Notes: generated from the sequence alone by a model not told the origin. Counted from the first letter of the stretch, positions 25,901-39,920 are shown. The stretch: DNA of 64,000 bases from Lethocerus indicus (GCA_019843655.1 JACDQD010000006.1:13782246-13846245); one strand, 5' to 3'. Program-made: numbers and translations.

Positions 25901-28304
25901 CGAGTAACGGGTAATCGTATTAGGCCATTAAGATAACGCGAGCGAGAACCCCAACGCTGTTAATTCAATACGAGTTCTGGCCCAGTACTAGTTGGGGAAA
26001 AGAAATCGCGACAACTTAGAAATAAAACGATTCGAGTATTTATTTTAAGGCCCGGGAGGGTCGTACTATCTTACAGGCGAAACATACCCTAAGATTAAAG
26101 CCTCAATGCATTTAATAGTGGAATAAAATAAATCTGTTAAGCGTGTACGAGTACGTCGTAAAAACCATCATTATTGTATCGTAATGTTTTTAATTCACGA
26201 CTTGGTAGTAAATATATGAAAGGCCAGTTAGATATATTATTAACCAAAATTTAATAATGCACCCCAGAATTTAATAGTGCATTTAATAATGACAACTCTA
26301 TAAAATCGGAAAACGATCTGCTTACTTTTTTATGCCTGTTTTGACCTCTCCCCGTAATAGAGTCACATAATCCGTAATATAGTGGGATATTTAGTGTGTT
26401 AGTTAACAGTGTTGCTATCGTCGTCACGGTGGAGCTGGCTGAATCTTACATGGAATCCTCGCAAACACGCACCATTTAAATATTAAATATATATCGTGTG
26501 GAGATACTAACAGGGTGTCATGTAGAGTGGCGAGAATATAAAATACATCTAGTACAGAATATAACAAATACGAAACAAGAAATGAATGATTTGGTTTGTT
26601 GGCATCCGATGGTTGATGGAATCATACTGCCGTAAGATTTATTTACCAATTTTATTTCACTACAATAAAACGATCATACTAAAAAAAATATTAAGGCGGT
26701 ATGAAAACGGTAATGAGAAGACGGTGGTGTGCAACCGAGGTAAAATATCCGTAAAAACATTTCCCGATAGGTATTTGTGTATTGAGTCACGTAACTGATG
26801 AGAGGCACAAATCCGAAGCTTGAAACTCCCCGCTCCGGCGTCTGGCGGACCCATCTACTTCACCGAATCGAATCCGAAGAACGTTTCTTCGAATTATAAA
26901 CCGTAAAGCCATAGTTGTTCGTGTTCAGCACGCCGGCACAAAATGACAGCTGATATCCTCCTTTTTTTCGTTTAATGACATCACGGGGGAGGGACGGGAG
27001 ATTTCGAGAATCGACCCCTCGATGAAGACAATACCATTGACCGTGTTGGAGCTGTTATGTAACGCTGTTACAATCCTCAACAATAAATACTTGAATAGAA
27101 TTAAAAATTTAAAAAATACACGGGCTAAAATAAACATTTTCTCAATTTCTCTCTATGCGCGCTTCGAGCAATAATTAAACACTAAAGAAATACAACTAAA
27201 TAAATGAAACAAATAATTAACTCCAGTCTACTTATGTTTAATTCACCTGAACTCGAACAGCTACATGTACAAATGACTATTGACTAAATACGAGATATAC
27301 ATTAAATGAAAATTATGTGAGCAGAAGCGGAAGTATGCGGGAAAACACAGTACATCCAGCTATGAACTTTTAGGTAGTCAAAAGAAATGTATAATATAAA
27401 AGAGGATATATAATCATTCAAAATAAAGAAACCCAATGCTAGTGAGTAACATTAAAAACAATATTAGTTTGAGAAACAATATGAATAGGAAAACGAATAA
27501 AATATGAATAAAGCGAAACGGTCTTCCTCGAGCCAGGGTCTGGAGGTAAAAGTGGGCTGTGTCCAGGTGGCCATCACGGCTAGGTTAGGTAGGGGCCGGC
27601 CCAGTACCTACTTACTCAACAGTACCTGAATGGTAATGCGAATGGTTGTTTAACTCGGCTCTAATTACCGGTGGCGTACTGTGGAGAGCGGGCGTTTGAA
27701 GAAGGCCTCCGGGAGGGCGGAGATGAGAGGTGAGGCCTTGGACAGAGTACCGGGCCGATTCAGGGAAACTAGATCTGTGGGGTTTCAGAGGAAACCACAA
27801 TCACCTCGCACATTAAATTAAACTAGTTGCAACGGCCTTCATTACAACATCGTTCCTCTGTCGCCTCAGGGAGGACAGACGAAGTCGATTCGCGTACCCC
27901 ACTTTCAACCGACGCCCCCATCGTTTAATTCTAATCCTTCAAATTTGTTTATTAGATACCGAGTATTATATAATGACACTCCTCATAGCTGAAATTTTAT
28001 TTTAACGTTTCAATGTCTCGGGTGTACAGTCTACAGCGCTTTGTGAAAAGCTAGTTTCATTAGCTCTCAGTCTAGTCAACACACGGACCATTATGGTCCG
28101 GCGTAGTTGCGGAAATTAAGAAGCAAAAAGCGACTTAAGGAAACGGCCACTCTGGGGGGAGGGAGCGCGACATTTCCTGCACGGTTTCGCCATCGTATAA
28201 TTATTTTTTCCCCGAACCCCCCCCCCACCATCAACAATCTCGGAGAGCGAGGCATTCTGAGAGCGTTTCTAGAAGAAACAACCATTACGCATGATCCACT
28301 TTCT

Positions 28305-28306
<2 letters not shown>

Positions 28307-28356
<50 letters not shown>
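28307..28356 (+). repeat. (TA)n microsatellite
   Basis: Pure TA run of 50 bases; it creates alternating Tyr/Ile frames on both strands. Confidence 0.95.
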
Positions 28357-28359
<3 letters not shown>

Positions 28360-29798
28360 TTCAGTGTATTTAGTCTTTTGACGCTCACGAAATGCATGCC
28401 TATCCGTTTCCGTTGACACGGATACGAGTGCTAGCTCAGGTATCCGGCGCGCTGACCACGCAAAACCGATAGCCGAAAGCGCTAAAAAGAATTTTAGAAA
28501 TGCTGTGTTCACGTATATAAAAAGCTTATAACTAATCAGTTTAATGACAAAATTTGTTCAAAATGAATATTCTGAAATTGAATTTCAGGAATTGAATTGA
28601 ATATACATGAAAAATTAGTTTTAGAGAGTAATAATATTCCAAACCATCTCGGATATTCTATCATCACCTGATACTTCTTTGATAGCAGTAAACATTTCTC
28701 ATCACTTCTTGCTGGAAAGTTATTGCAATATTAAGCACAAACAAATACATATTTTAGTATGTAATATACCACTGGAAATTACGTACCAGTGTATTTCTAA
28801 GAATTATTTACAATGAAATAGTAATTTACCCTACTGTTTTCGTCAACATAATAACACCAGATTTACAGAGAAACAGTTATAACAAAAAATAGAGACGTCA
28901 TTTCCAATAATTACGACGTATCAAAGATGCAAAACAAAGGAAGTGAGCATCATTCAAATTTCCCCATTTTAATTTGCGGAACTACTACAAATATTTTTTG
29001 TGTCAAGTTATTCCGTGTAATTGTTTAACGTCCGATGAACCCCCAACTGTCACAGTGCTAATTAAACTAATGAACTATTGAAAACAATTAAAAATCGCAC
29101 ACTGGACTATATTGCAAATATTATCGCAATCCTTTGGTAATTCGCGATATAGAGAGACGTATCATTAGCCACAATCTAATCAGTGCCTAATGCTTTAGTT
29201 ATGTAATTAAATTTCGTAAAAAATGAATTAATTTGTTCGATTTTCATATTCAATTCACTTATTTGGTCCTACTCTAATCGCAGATTACCCATTGAGAGTA
29301 TTCTACGTCTGAATCAGATATGCATAAGTTTTTCTTAAATAAACCCTATAATTTGTAAAAAGTAGATGATATCACGTATTTCGTTCATCTCTAACGTACA
29401 AAAATATTGAATTTACTCCTAAATTTGAATTTAAAAATAGAATGCTTCGATGGTTTTCAATACTATTAGAAGGAATGCGGGAATATTACTAAAGGTCATG
29501 TTTAGACCTAATTTCCTGAATTCGGCAACAGGTTAGTTTCAGGTGGAACTCTCTCGTTAATCCTGAGAAGTGTAAGTTAACGGGTATCCAAATTTCTAAA
29601 GTCCGAAATTGTGGCATTGATGAAATAGAGCTTAATCACCGGCACGTGACCTTCACCCGAAACCCCTCCGGAATTCAAAGATCGACCCCCATGAAGCTTA
29701 TCAGAAATCAGAATCGAATTTGATATTTGACCCAGTTAAAAATGTAATATAGGAGAAGCGTCGGGAGGTGAGATTGTGTAATGGGATTGGCACGCATT

Positions 29799-29899
<101 letters not shown>

Positions 29900-32116
29900 C
29901 AGCTCGACTATTCATATGCTAATAGAAACCGTCTTCACCGAATTCTCCCATTCAACGCTACACATATCATCCACGCAGAGAGAGAACGTTGACCAACGCT
30001 CTGATCCTGAGACATCCTACCGGACACGAAATATTTGAAAATATTAACGATTCTTTTAAATTCTATATACTAAAGAAAATATAGCACACAATACACTATA
30101 ACTACATATCGTATTCCCTATGGTCTGGTACCTGAAAGGTTAGTGAATCGAATTTTATCTTACTAACAGTGACAGACTTTGTTTCTGTTTTTGTTGACCA
30201 GAAAGTTTAAAAGATCAAATGGTAGGTTCCATACCGCTACATTCCGAACCCTCGACGATTAATAAATATAATAATTATAAATATGAATATATAGATACGT
30301 GTGTATTTTTACATATAACAATCTTGTTGAACAAGTGTTGATAAATAATCACATGCAATAATGATAACCGGCATGAAAGGTTGAAAGGGTTACGCAAAAA
30401 TACTAATAGGAATGTTATGGAAGGACATTATGAATACTGATGACCGATTTCTTTGAAATGGAAACGTTTAAACACTGGTAGCAATAAGGGCTCGCTATTC
30501 AATTAAGCTATCAAATAATCGAACACAATGAATGGCCGGAATGGAAGTGAGGGCATCACCCTTCAAAAATATGATCCGGAGGGACTGAATTGTTCTTAAT
30601 AAATACATTGTTGGCCGCATTATTAAAGATAGGCTACAATGGTCCACGTTCTTAGGAGGCAAAACAAAGTAGTAAGACCTAACGTTCATTAGAGAAGAAA
30701 ACAAAGTATCCATACAATCTCTTGAAACAATTGAAGTTCCGATGAAAGGTTTGACGTGACCCTTTTATTATTAGTAATACTCTTTTTTTTCAATCCTTGT
30801 GGCACGTTCTGACTTTCGGCTTCTTTGTGGTAAATAACTCCTTATCAGCTGATCTAGATGAGGTATTTTTTCCCCTTATAATTAAAAGAACAAATTGTTT
30901 AATGTACAAACCTAATACTGAAACTGATACGTAATATGGAAATACTAGTCTCCCGGGAATTTCCCAACGTAATTTTACACTCTACGCAGAAAGGGATTAG
31001 AGTATTGTATCATTTCTTAATTTCGTTTACAGACAGCCAACATTTCACAATGACAAAATGGAAACAATAATCTAAAATCTAGAGGCAGAGAAAGCGCACG
31101 AATTTATACTGGAAAAACCTCATGAGTTCAGAATCCTTTACTCGATTCTTTGTAACCACTTTCATGGATTCTGGCTAGCCAATTTGAAGTCTGAACTTTA
31201 GTTAGCGCTACTCAGAGAATGGGATTAATTCCGAAGGAAGACCTAATAGTACTCAGTACTAACTCTAATTAGTTCTTAACAGCTTTAAACGCATCATTCC
31301 TAGGAACAAATACTTCAAGACAATGGCTCTAAAAGCAGACAAATAAAAATTAAATTAATCAACGACGAAAGGTGTATAAAATAAATATTCAGTTTCGTGA
31401 CAGGTGCTGATATACTGTTTATTTTTATTGAACTCTTACAGTCATGACTGTATTCTGAAAGAACAAATAAAATCTATAAATTTAAATCATTTATTATTAC
31501 ATCGAACTTGGGTACTTATTATTTTTTCATTATTTATTATTTGACCATATGAAGCCAGACATGTTTAACTTTTAAAATGTATGTAAGGAATCTTAAAAGT
31601 GAAAGTGACGATTGTATCGCCCAGATTACCAGACAACTTAAACATTGAACTTTCAGTCTATTAATTAAAAAATTTCAGTCTAATTTAAAAGTCCAATAGT
31701 TCCTTGCTATAAACGAGAATGCAACGCAAGTCATTATAATTACATTCTATTCATTGCATCCTACGACAATATCTTAGCCGGCTGGATAAAAGTGTTATAT
31801 ATAAGATATATGCTACTGTGCAAATGAAGGGGTCAATTTGAAGAGGTCAGAATTGAGGGTGGAGGAAGAGGGAACGTTTGCAAATACACGTGGCACCATT
31901 TTCAGGATCTTTTCTCGGAATCCGCCCCGGGGCATCACGCGCTTGAGCACTCGTGCCCGGTAAAATGTTCTCGGGAAGTTCCCCCAAATACTAGTTCAGC
32001 GATGTAGAAGGCACGGTAGAGGGGTTGGAGTCGGGCCACGCCAGATTCGGTACGGCTATCTTACCCGGCAGGGTTGGGAGGGGAGGGGACACAACGAAGA
32101 CCTGTTGATCGGCACT

Positions 32117-32218
32117 GGAAAAAAGAGAGAGAGATAGAGCGAGTGAAGGGGGAGGGGAGGGGAGGAGAAAGAGGGATGGAAGGTAGAAGGGAGAAAGAGA
32201 AGGGAGAGAGAAAGAGAG
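32117..32218 (+). promoter_or_regulatory. Purine (GAGA-type) tract upstream of the argos promoter
   Basis: About 100 bases of almost pure A/G with many GAGAG units, ending about 105 bases upstream of the predicted start site. In Drosophila, GAGAG clusters near promoters bind GAGA factor and go with open chromatin and paused polymerase. A similar role here is inference. GA tracts also occur far from genes in this window, so it may only be a simple repeat. Confidence 0.4.
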
Positions 32219-32293
32219 CCAGGTGTTTAACGTAGTTACCCCCACTCCGCGGGGCCGGTTCATTCATAAGATGCTAGCCCCAAGGAGAACTTG

Positions 32294-32327
32294 TATAAAG
32301 AGAGGTGCCCGCTCACTGGCTTCATTC
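32294..32327 (+). promoter_or_regulatory. aos: argos core promoter: TATA box and initiator
   Basis: TATAAA lies at 32,294-32,299. TCATTC, which fits the arthropod initiator consensus TCAKTY, lies at 32,322-32,327. With +1 at the A of the initiator (32,324), the TATA box starts at -30, the expected spacing. I see no clear downstream promoter element at +28 to +33. The strand agrees with the gene. This is a motif-based prediction with no transcript data. Confidence 0.65.
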
Positions 32328-32597
32328 AACAGTCGGTCGTCTACCGAGCGCGCTACATCACGTCGCTCCTTTCTTATATTATTACTACTACATTAGTAGG
32401 ACCGTTGCTACTCCCGCTCCTGCCGTCGCTCCAAGTCGTCTCAACTCGCGACAAATTCTGCCGGTCGAACCCGAAAATATTTTGCCCAGCTCTCGATTGG
32501 CGGGAACTTGGCCGCGGAGGAAATCCCCGAGTAATCCTACCGGCTCGCCCGCTGGCCGTGCCCCCTTCGCCGTTCGGAATTCGAGAACGAAGAGTCG
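32324..32597 (+). other. aos: argos predicted 5' leader without upstream ATG
   Basis: From the predicted start site at 32,324 to the first ATG at 32,598 there are 274 bases and no ATG in any frame, so scanning would reach the argos start directly. The leader is richer in G and C than the flanking DNA. No intron is needed to connect promoter and coding start, although an upstream alternative exon cannot be excluded. Confidence 0.55.
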
Positions 32598-32834
32598 ATG
32601 GAGGACATCAAGACGAGGATGAGTTGTGTATTAGTAGTGTTTTGGTGGCTGTTCCTCGAGGTCGGCACCGCTTCGTCCCGGCTCCCGTTGGTCGTTTTCC
32701 AGCACCACTTGTTCCACCACTACCCGGTCGAAGACTTCCTCGATGAGATGATACTGCAGACCACGTCTCTTCCAGACTATTATCACCACCATTACGCCAA
32801 GCCCAAACACTTCAGGACCCTTTACCAGACAGGG
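32598..32834 (+). CDS. aos: argos (giant-lens) coding exon 1: signal peptide and His-rich N-terminus
   Basis: First of four coding exons of a 275-residue secreted protein of the Argos/giant-lens family. In Drosophila, Argos binds and sequesters the EGF-receptor ligand Spitz outside the cell, a negative feedback on EGFR signalling. This exon gives residues 1-79. The ATG at 32,598 is the first in the proposed transcript. A second in-frame ATG (residue 8, position 32,619) has a better context (A at -3) and directly precedes the hydrophobic stretch VLVVFWWLFLEVGTA, a typical signal-peptide core, so either start may be used. The rest is rich in His, Tyr and Phe (HHLFHHY, YYHHHY). The exon ends after a complete codon at the donor GTAAGT (32,835). 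Exon 1 alone would not identify the gene; exons 2-4 do. The 275-residue product is shorter than Drosophila Argos (about 440 residues), mainly because the N-terminal region is short. Confidence 0.88.
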
Positions 32835-35565
32835 GTAAGTTGAATAATTCCCATATCTCGTAGACTATCCTACTTTTTGTGAACGAAAACTGACTACATC
32901 CGAAAGTGTCAAATTATGATGAAGAACTAATTAAATGTTGAGTATAAAACCGAATTATTGAATTGTAACTCGCCTTGCTTAACCACCCGGTTAAACTAAA
33001 CTTCTAACGACGCAGAGATAATATCTACCAGAAAGTTAACGTAGTTTCATAAGAGCAAAATTACCTCCTCCGTACAATTTATATTACGAACGTGTGTACG
33101 AATATTCGAAATATCGAGCGTAATTGAATTTTCGAAGAACTTGCATAACCGCGCCAGTCTACACTGCGGATTCGTGTCTGTTTTTGTTTACGCGCTCCAC
33201 GTTGACGCGTCTTGAGGTCAGCGAAGGCCACCATCCGCGATAATGACCATTGCTACATACTGTCAGTACTCCAGCATTTAAACCGAATTTTTTGCACACG
33301 TATTTGAAATTAAATAGCTCCAAAGAAGAGTGTTCGGAGTAGGAAACCGAATAAAGTTAATAACGAAAGATAAATACGAATTTTTAAAATTTGTATTTAA
33401 ACTTTAATCTTTATGGGCAAAAAGATGATTTTTAATTTAGGTAATCCTAAAACATTAAGTATGAAAACCGATAAAAAATAACCTTTTACCGTGTTATATG
33501 AGTCTTAACTATAACTTATTCAATAATTGTTTTTAACAATTAAATTTTATAAATATATTACAACACCCTATTAGATCTATTGGGGGGTTAATGAGAGACA
33601 GATGATTTCCATAATAACAATCTGCTAAACAAGTTGGAACCGTTTTAAAAAACAAACTTTCTGGAAGAGATAATGTTTTTTTCGATTTAGATTTGTACAC
33701 TCACGACAACGTAAAAACAAATTGCCGCGGACGGGAACAACCTAAATAACCAGCCCGAGTTGGCAACCGTCCTCTTCAAGTTGACAGCAGGAAGCTCATT
33801 GAAATGCGGAAGGTTGCTTTAAGGGGGTCGCCGATCGGCCTTCTCTACCCCCTTACCTTTACACATCTCCCATCCCTTCGGGATAATTACTTCCTCCCGT
33901 GTATAAACACATGTTAATTCAGGAAGTTCTCTATTAACTAGGGCCCCATTCAGTACTTTCCAACTTTATGTCTTGTGTTATAGAATGCTTTCGGGAAACA
34001 CAAGAACTTTCCAATTCCAACGCCAATCAGAATTCGAATTAATTTGTTTTAAAGAACACCTCCCATATAAAAAGTTATTTGATTGAAAGTAACATATATT
34101 GAATATCTACAAGGTCTGAAAATTTACATAATTTTCCATATCTACCGGTTGGGACGTTTTTCTGGAAGATATTGAAATAACTGGAACAGCGCACCGATTT
34201 CTGCTTTTATGGTCAGCAACAAAAATCGTTTCGAATTATTAAACAAAAAAATATGTAAGATAAACAGGGAGAACTGGTGGTTAGGTAACAATTCTAAGAA
34301 GGTAAACAAAAACAAGAAACAGGTAGTTAATAATTGAGGCTGTGCGAGGGACGCGCGTGGTGTGGGCCAACGGAATGTGGGTGGACACCTGGCCTATATA
34401 GCACACTACTAGCCCACTCCTCTTCCCCGAGGGATTAAGTAACAGTTTAACAGTTTACACTGGAAAAACAGTAATTCGTTACCTAAGGCGGATTGAGCCA
34501 AGATGTAAAATGTAGCTAGAAATGTATGATTTAAGATATTAATAGTCCTCACAACAATTTATAAAACATAAAACGGCCAATGGAACTTGCCATCTATAAT
34601 AGTTTCTTTCGCAACGGCAAAATTTGGATTTAATAAATAACGAGTGCCAGAGGGTATCCTCGGAGAGTCAAAAGTTGCAACTTGAACAACTATCATCTGC
34701 AGAGCCTGGAATATATCAAAAGGGGCTTGTGTAACACCCCTAAATATTCGAATACGGGACATACGAAACATACGGATGACATACGAGCGGCGTATCAGTT
34801 ATAAACACATCGCGGGCGTAATCCGTTCTATTTGGGGCTGGCGTTATGCACCATCTGCCCCTGTGTCACACGATTAACGAGACAAGGAACTGCGCAACGG
34901 GCCGCCATCTGCAGGCGCACGGTATTGCTTAAATTGCCGCACGGAGAAAAACTTGGGACTGCTCCCATCTTTAGTATTGAGTAAGACAGCTTGCCAGCCG
35001 GCCGGGGATATCGCGTTGGACGACAGAGCAGAAAACAATTCGAAATCGTTGACTGTTCATTCGCTGAAAGATTTAAGGAAACAACATACTGAGCTGTCAG
35101 ATAGATATCAGTGAAATAGTCGTTCCTCGAACAAAAGAAAACAACGCGTTTTTCACATTTTGGTAAAAGAAGACCTTTAACTCACCTCCGATTTCTTGCA
35201 GTTTCACATGACGGACAGTTTGCATGATTTCCGAAGGCTTTTATCGACATTAATACACAAGACTGGAAAGTAAAGAAATGTTACCACATTTCCTGAACGA
35301 TATCGGGCGAGGAACGGTATTTATTACGATCGTGAAGTCCCCATCCGATTAATACACGGACAGCGGTTATAAAAAACGGCCCCTATCTCAGTCATTACTT
35401 CGGGGAGGGAGGAGATAAACCGGGATAATTATCCGGTCGCCGCCATTTATTTCTTCTTGTCTCCCGCATCTGAATTCGCAAAATGACTGCCGGGCGGAGA
35501 CAGGAAAAAGGAGTCGTTTGTCTTTATTTGCACACCTCAAGTTTGAACTAATAGGAGGGCAAAAG

Positions 35566-35659
35566 GCGGAGTTAAGTATAGACCTGTCGACCGGAAGCGG
35601 GGAGGGACGGAGAGAGAGAGAGTGAGGCGAGAGAGAGGCAAAACAAGTTATCAATGAGG
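35566..35659 (+). repeat. Diverged direct repeat in argos intron 1, copy A
   Basis: Matches 35,981-36,059 in the same order: GGAG(A)GTTAAGTA, then CCGGAAG, GAGAGG and AACAA(G/C)TTATCAATGAG. The copies start about 415 bases apart. Copy A has an extra GA run in the middle. Confidence 0.6.
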
Positions 35660-35980
35660 GCCCTCAGAGACCGGTGAGCGAGCCTGTAAACACTGGGCAC
35701 GGACCATTCTCGAAGATCGGGTCAATAGGTACAATTCAGATAGATATCTATAAATTAAAACTAGAAATACTAAAAATATATCTCAAGTAGCTACTGAAAG
35801 ATACAGTAAATTGAGATCTGAAATATAAAAAGTTGGGTTTGTAATAAGTCCAGAATCCAGGTTTTTGACTCTTCCTTTGCCGGTTTTAAAATTATCTTAG
35901 ATAATTTTCTCACCGGGGACTGGTGAACGACCGATGGGATCCCGATTGGTCTTCCGACCGGGGAAGGGAAAAGGAGCCCC

Positions 35981-36059
35981 GTGGAGAGTTAAGTACAGGA
36001 GCGTGGGGCCGGAAGTAGAGAGGGCTCCGCAGAGAGGTAGAACAACTTATCAATGAGAG
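35981..36059 (+). repeat. Diverged direct repeat in argos intron 1, copy B
   Basis: Partner of 35,566-35,659 with the same ordered blocks and a shorter purine run. It is followed by another GA-rich tract (to about 36,115). Confidence 0.6.
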
Positions 36060-36913
36060 TGGAGAGCGAGAGAGGGAGGGGGATGGGCGACGGGAGGGAG
36101 TGAGGGGCACGAGGAGCGGCCCAGGCCACTACAGGAAAGTGGACAGACAACATTTAGCAGACTGTTTATTTCGCGCACAGTCCCTCAATAACAATTAGTA
36201 ACCCGCTCCAACTCACTCCAATCCCAACTTTCACAGCCCTACAAAAAATATGATAAAGAGAAGGGAGCGGCGGTACAATTAAATATATATTTAAATTATT
36301 TTTGTAAGATCGATTTGTTTACAGCCGGTCTTCGCGACGCAGGCCTTGTGAACATATTTACGGTAGAAAAATTAGCCCGTCTATTTGTCGACGACTCTCG
36401 GAGCTGAAAACGGGTCATAATCGACGAGGCGGACAATTGGCAAACGGAAGAGCGTTCAGCGCAGCAAATCCCGTTCGGCACAATGAAACTAATCGAGTGC
36501 TCTAGACAACAATGGGCGCACAGAAATAACAACTACTAACCGCGAACACGACCGGCCCCCTGAATGAAACAAGGTCAAATGAAGATTAGGGGAGTGATGT
36601 TTGTGGAGGGATACGACAATAAGGCTTTCATCGACGAAGCTGCTGGGAAAAGGTAAACGCTAAATTAACATCAGTCGGTGGAGCCCCCGGGGAAAACGAC
36701 CCTCGGAGGGTCCGCTCTTATCGGCCGGGTATTACCGGCCGCCATAGCCCGCCGTCATTAGTCCATGCGTTGCGGAGTTTTCGACGCCGATAAGTCGGGC
36801 ACTCGGAACGAGCGGAGAGAAAAGGGCATCGGGAGAGAACCCGTGAGGTAAGTATTGTTGTGCTAAGCGGCGGCTCAAGCCTCGCCTTCTTCACCGAGAA
36901 GTCCAGATAAGAC

Positions 36914-36962
<49 letters not shown>

Positions 36963-37043
36963 AGGGAAATGGTGGGAGGGGGGAGAGAGAGAGAGAGAAA
37001 TAGAGTGGCACGAGAAGGAGAGCACGAGAGGGAGCGAGCGGAC
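36914..37043 (+). repeat. (GA)n microsatellite and purine tract in argos intron 1
   Basis: A pure GA run (36,914-36,957) followed by imperfect purine-rich sequence. It may bind GAGA-type factors, but is as likely to be a neutral simple repeat. Confidence 0.9.
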
Positions 37044-39527
37044 AGGGGTGGGGGAGCGCAGGCGTCCTTGTGTCCACCCTCTCTCCTCCTCGGTCTTCCC
37101 AGTCCTACACTCAACTCGATTGGACTTCCAGAACTCCGCTTCTTTCCACTAAGTCCTCAGGACTGAACTTCGAAATTCCATTCGAAACACCCTTTCAAAA
37201 TGCTGTACCATAAACGTATTTTTACCCATTCCTATTAGTCAACACTGTTCTTTTTTTCATTCTGCTTACAATATCTCAAGGAGCGATAAACCATAAAACG
37301 ATTCAAGGCCCTACAGTGTTAAATATGACTGTTCAGCTAATGTTGTCAGGTGGAATCAGCTCTGAATATCAATTGAAATAGAAAATATAATAATGAACCT
37401 AAAGTGTCCACTTAATTTATGCATAAGGTATATGAACTGGTACAAACATTTTGGAACGACATTTCCCAGTTGGGACTGAAAAACGAGAGCGGTAAATTGC
37501 ACAGAGCCAATTACTTGAAGACCGACCATCGTCATAATATTTCTTGCCGGTAGCGGAAGCACTAAACTCCTCTCCCCTGCTGTTATTTCTGCTGAATATG
37601 TTCCGACAGCGGCGAGGTCGACGAAAGAACAGAGGCGGCGATATATCACGGATGTCCTTAACAACTGTCCGAGAGCCCGGCTGAAATAACTAGACCATGT
37701 TTCTGTTGAAGGGTTGTCTCGGAACTGAAGCACACTTAAGGCGCTTATACTTTTTAATACGTCTTTCCTCCTCACTACAAAGGAAATCAAGACACCGCGA
37801 GCTGTCCATGTAACAAGAAAACGAAATTCGACCAGTATTATTTATTCTCATTATTATGACAAAAAGGCTCTATGGTAGAATTGAGATTCGAGTAACGGTC
37901 TTCACTGAAAATCTGGATTGTGAGTAGTATCTGTTTTGTTGTTGTTGCTAAACTGAAAAAGTTACTCATAAATGTTAATTTCATAACGGTTTACATTAAA
38001 ATGTATATATTCCGGGCGTTATCAATGCTCCGCTGAGTATCTTCGCCGCAGAGCCCTGGGGCGAGGTCATTCGCCAAAAATCTCAGTAAGCGCGAGTCCC
38101 ATCTCGATGCAAAAGAAATAACCGTAATGCACACAATTGGCAAAACCGTTGGCATAATTTGTTAGACCTTTATGATTATATCTCGAGTGAGCGGCATCTA
38201 CCAACTGCGCAGAATACATAATGGCATTCTATGTTTATTAAGTGCAGACGCAACTTACTGAGGAATGAAGATACACCTACGGTTTGAATGTATATTTTGT
38301 GCGATTGTCGCAATCGTACCGAGTAGTCGCGGCCTTCTAGTCAGGAATACTAACCGAAAAATGTAGGTGGCTGGCAAGGCTGAGAAAATCATATATATAA
38401 TGTACCTAATGACCATATCAAGTGTTAAACATGGACTTCACTTCTGTGACTCTAACGCCGTATGCTATAGGCAACACTCGCGACATCACTGCTGAGTCAT
38501 TTTTATAAGTAATCGTCTACTTAAAAGTTATCTAAAAAACCAATCACACAAATAAAGGTTCGGTCTACAACTTCCGACTGCAATTTAATCGTAACGTACC
38601 CATCCAAACTAAATGATCCGACCTAGACCACGGGCAACAACAGTAATAGTCCCTTAGTAATAGTAGCTACATTATTACCAATTAGAGTCCGAGAAAAATA
38701 TCTGGAAAATAACAATGCGCGTTTCTCGGAATATGGAAGAAACCATAAGAAGTCGACTCTATAAAAAAAAATAAGAAAGAAAGAAAATGGAGCCCGACCT
38801 TTCTTTCCTGTGTAATTAAGGAAAGTGCCCTGCCCGAAAACCCCAAGTTAAACGTTTAGGTCCATTTGTTGAGAACAGTATTTTGTAGTGGAGACCGTGT
38901 GTTTCGGTCACGTGTAAACCTCAAGCCAAAGGAGACACGATGCTCACTATAATAACTGGCTAGTACCAGATCATTCTTACCTTTTTTTTGGGACTTGCTC
39001 CACTCGGCCCACTCCGGCCTAACCATTTTCTAACTCGACCTCTCCGGCCTCCTCCCAGTTCTCTCCCTCTCCTTCTACCCGCCTCTCTATCTCGGTTCTT
39101 CGATCGGAGGAGCCGGCCGGAAGAAGAACCCCACACTATTTTCTGTGGTTTCGTAAACTATATCAACCGTGACCTCGTTAAAAACATCGGTGACAGGAAA
39201 AAATTCAGCACGCGCCTCGTTGTTGTATAAGCCCATTCGACCGGAACCTCGTTTGTTCGTCGGTGAATCGGCTGACGATTCAACTCTCCACTTCACCGGT
39301 ATCGAGTCGCGACAGTATCTTATATAATTAGGGGTAAACGACCGGACGGTCATTCGCAATACCGTTACTGGAAGAAAGAATCGGAAGAAGAACTGTTCGG
39401 TTTTTAATTCTACGAGAATCAAGATACAGTTCCTGAATATTCTAAAACAGTCAAGTGGAATATATTCTGCTACTAATCTACTTTCGCGGACGGGAGAAAT
39501 TAATTTTTATTACCGTAACACTATAGG

Positions 39528-39537
39528 CAGTGGCGTA
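39528..39537 (+). mobile_element. Possible start of a degenerate DNA element in argos intron 1
   Basis: CAGTGGCGTA followed by GC-rich sequence with a GGGGGCTCTCCCCCTCC-type stretch (39,640-39,665) resembles the ends of non-autonomous DNA transposons often seen in arthropod genomes. I found no matching inverted end (TACGCCACTG) nearby, so limits and class are unknown. Confidence 0.25.
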
Positions 39538-39905
39538 TACAAAACATTGCAATTAACGCTAGAAAATTTAAACAATAATAGTACAAGTCATCGGAAAGTA
39601 TCCTGATCCTGGGTTTTTTGTGGTGCGGTGTCCAGTGGAGGCGGGCGGGGGCTCTCCCCCTCCAGACTTGCTGCCTGCTCCTTTGTGAGCAGTCCCTCGC
39701 CACAGGGGTAGTAGCCGGTCCACACGCTCTTAACAATGGGCCTTGTTATACGTGACAGCCCGGGCACCAGCCCCGGAATCTATACCCATCTCAGGTTTGG
39801 CGAGGGCTCCTTACGGACACGCTCCTCCTCGCTGCTTTACGGGGGTGCGAAGAATTCTGCTCCCCGACACCTCCACTTCAACCGGCCGGCTCTTCATCAT
39901 CCCCT

Positions 39906-39920
39906 CCCCCCCCCCCCCCC
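39906..39920 (+). repeat. Poly-C run (15)
   Basis: Fifteen consecutive C bases in argos intron 1, 390 bases before exon 2. Prone to length error in sequencing. Confidence 0.9.

Noticed and set aside
28285..28512. Tyr/Ile repeat proteins across TA runs (also near 57,550)
   Set aside because: Created by the dinucleotide repeat on both strands; not genes.
37356..37790. 144-codon minus-strand frame in argos intron 1
   Set aside because: No family recognised and no splice or promoter context that stands out; probably chance.
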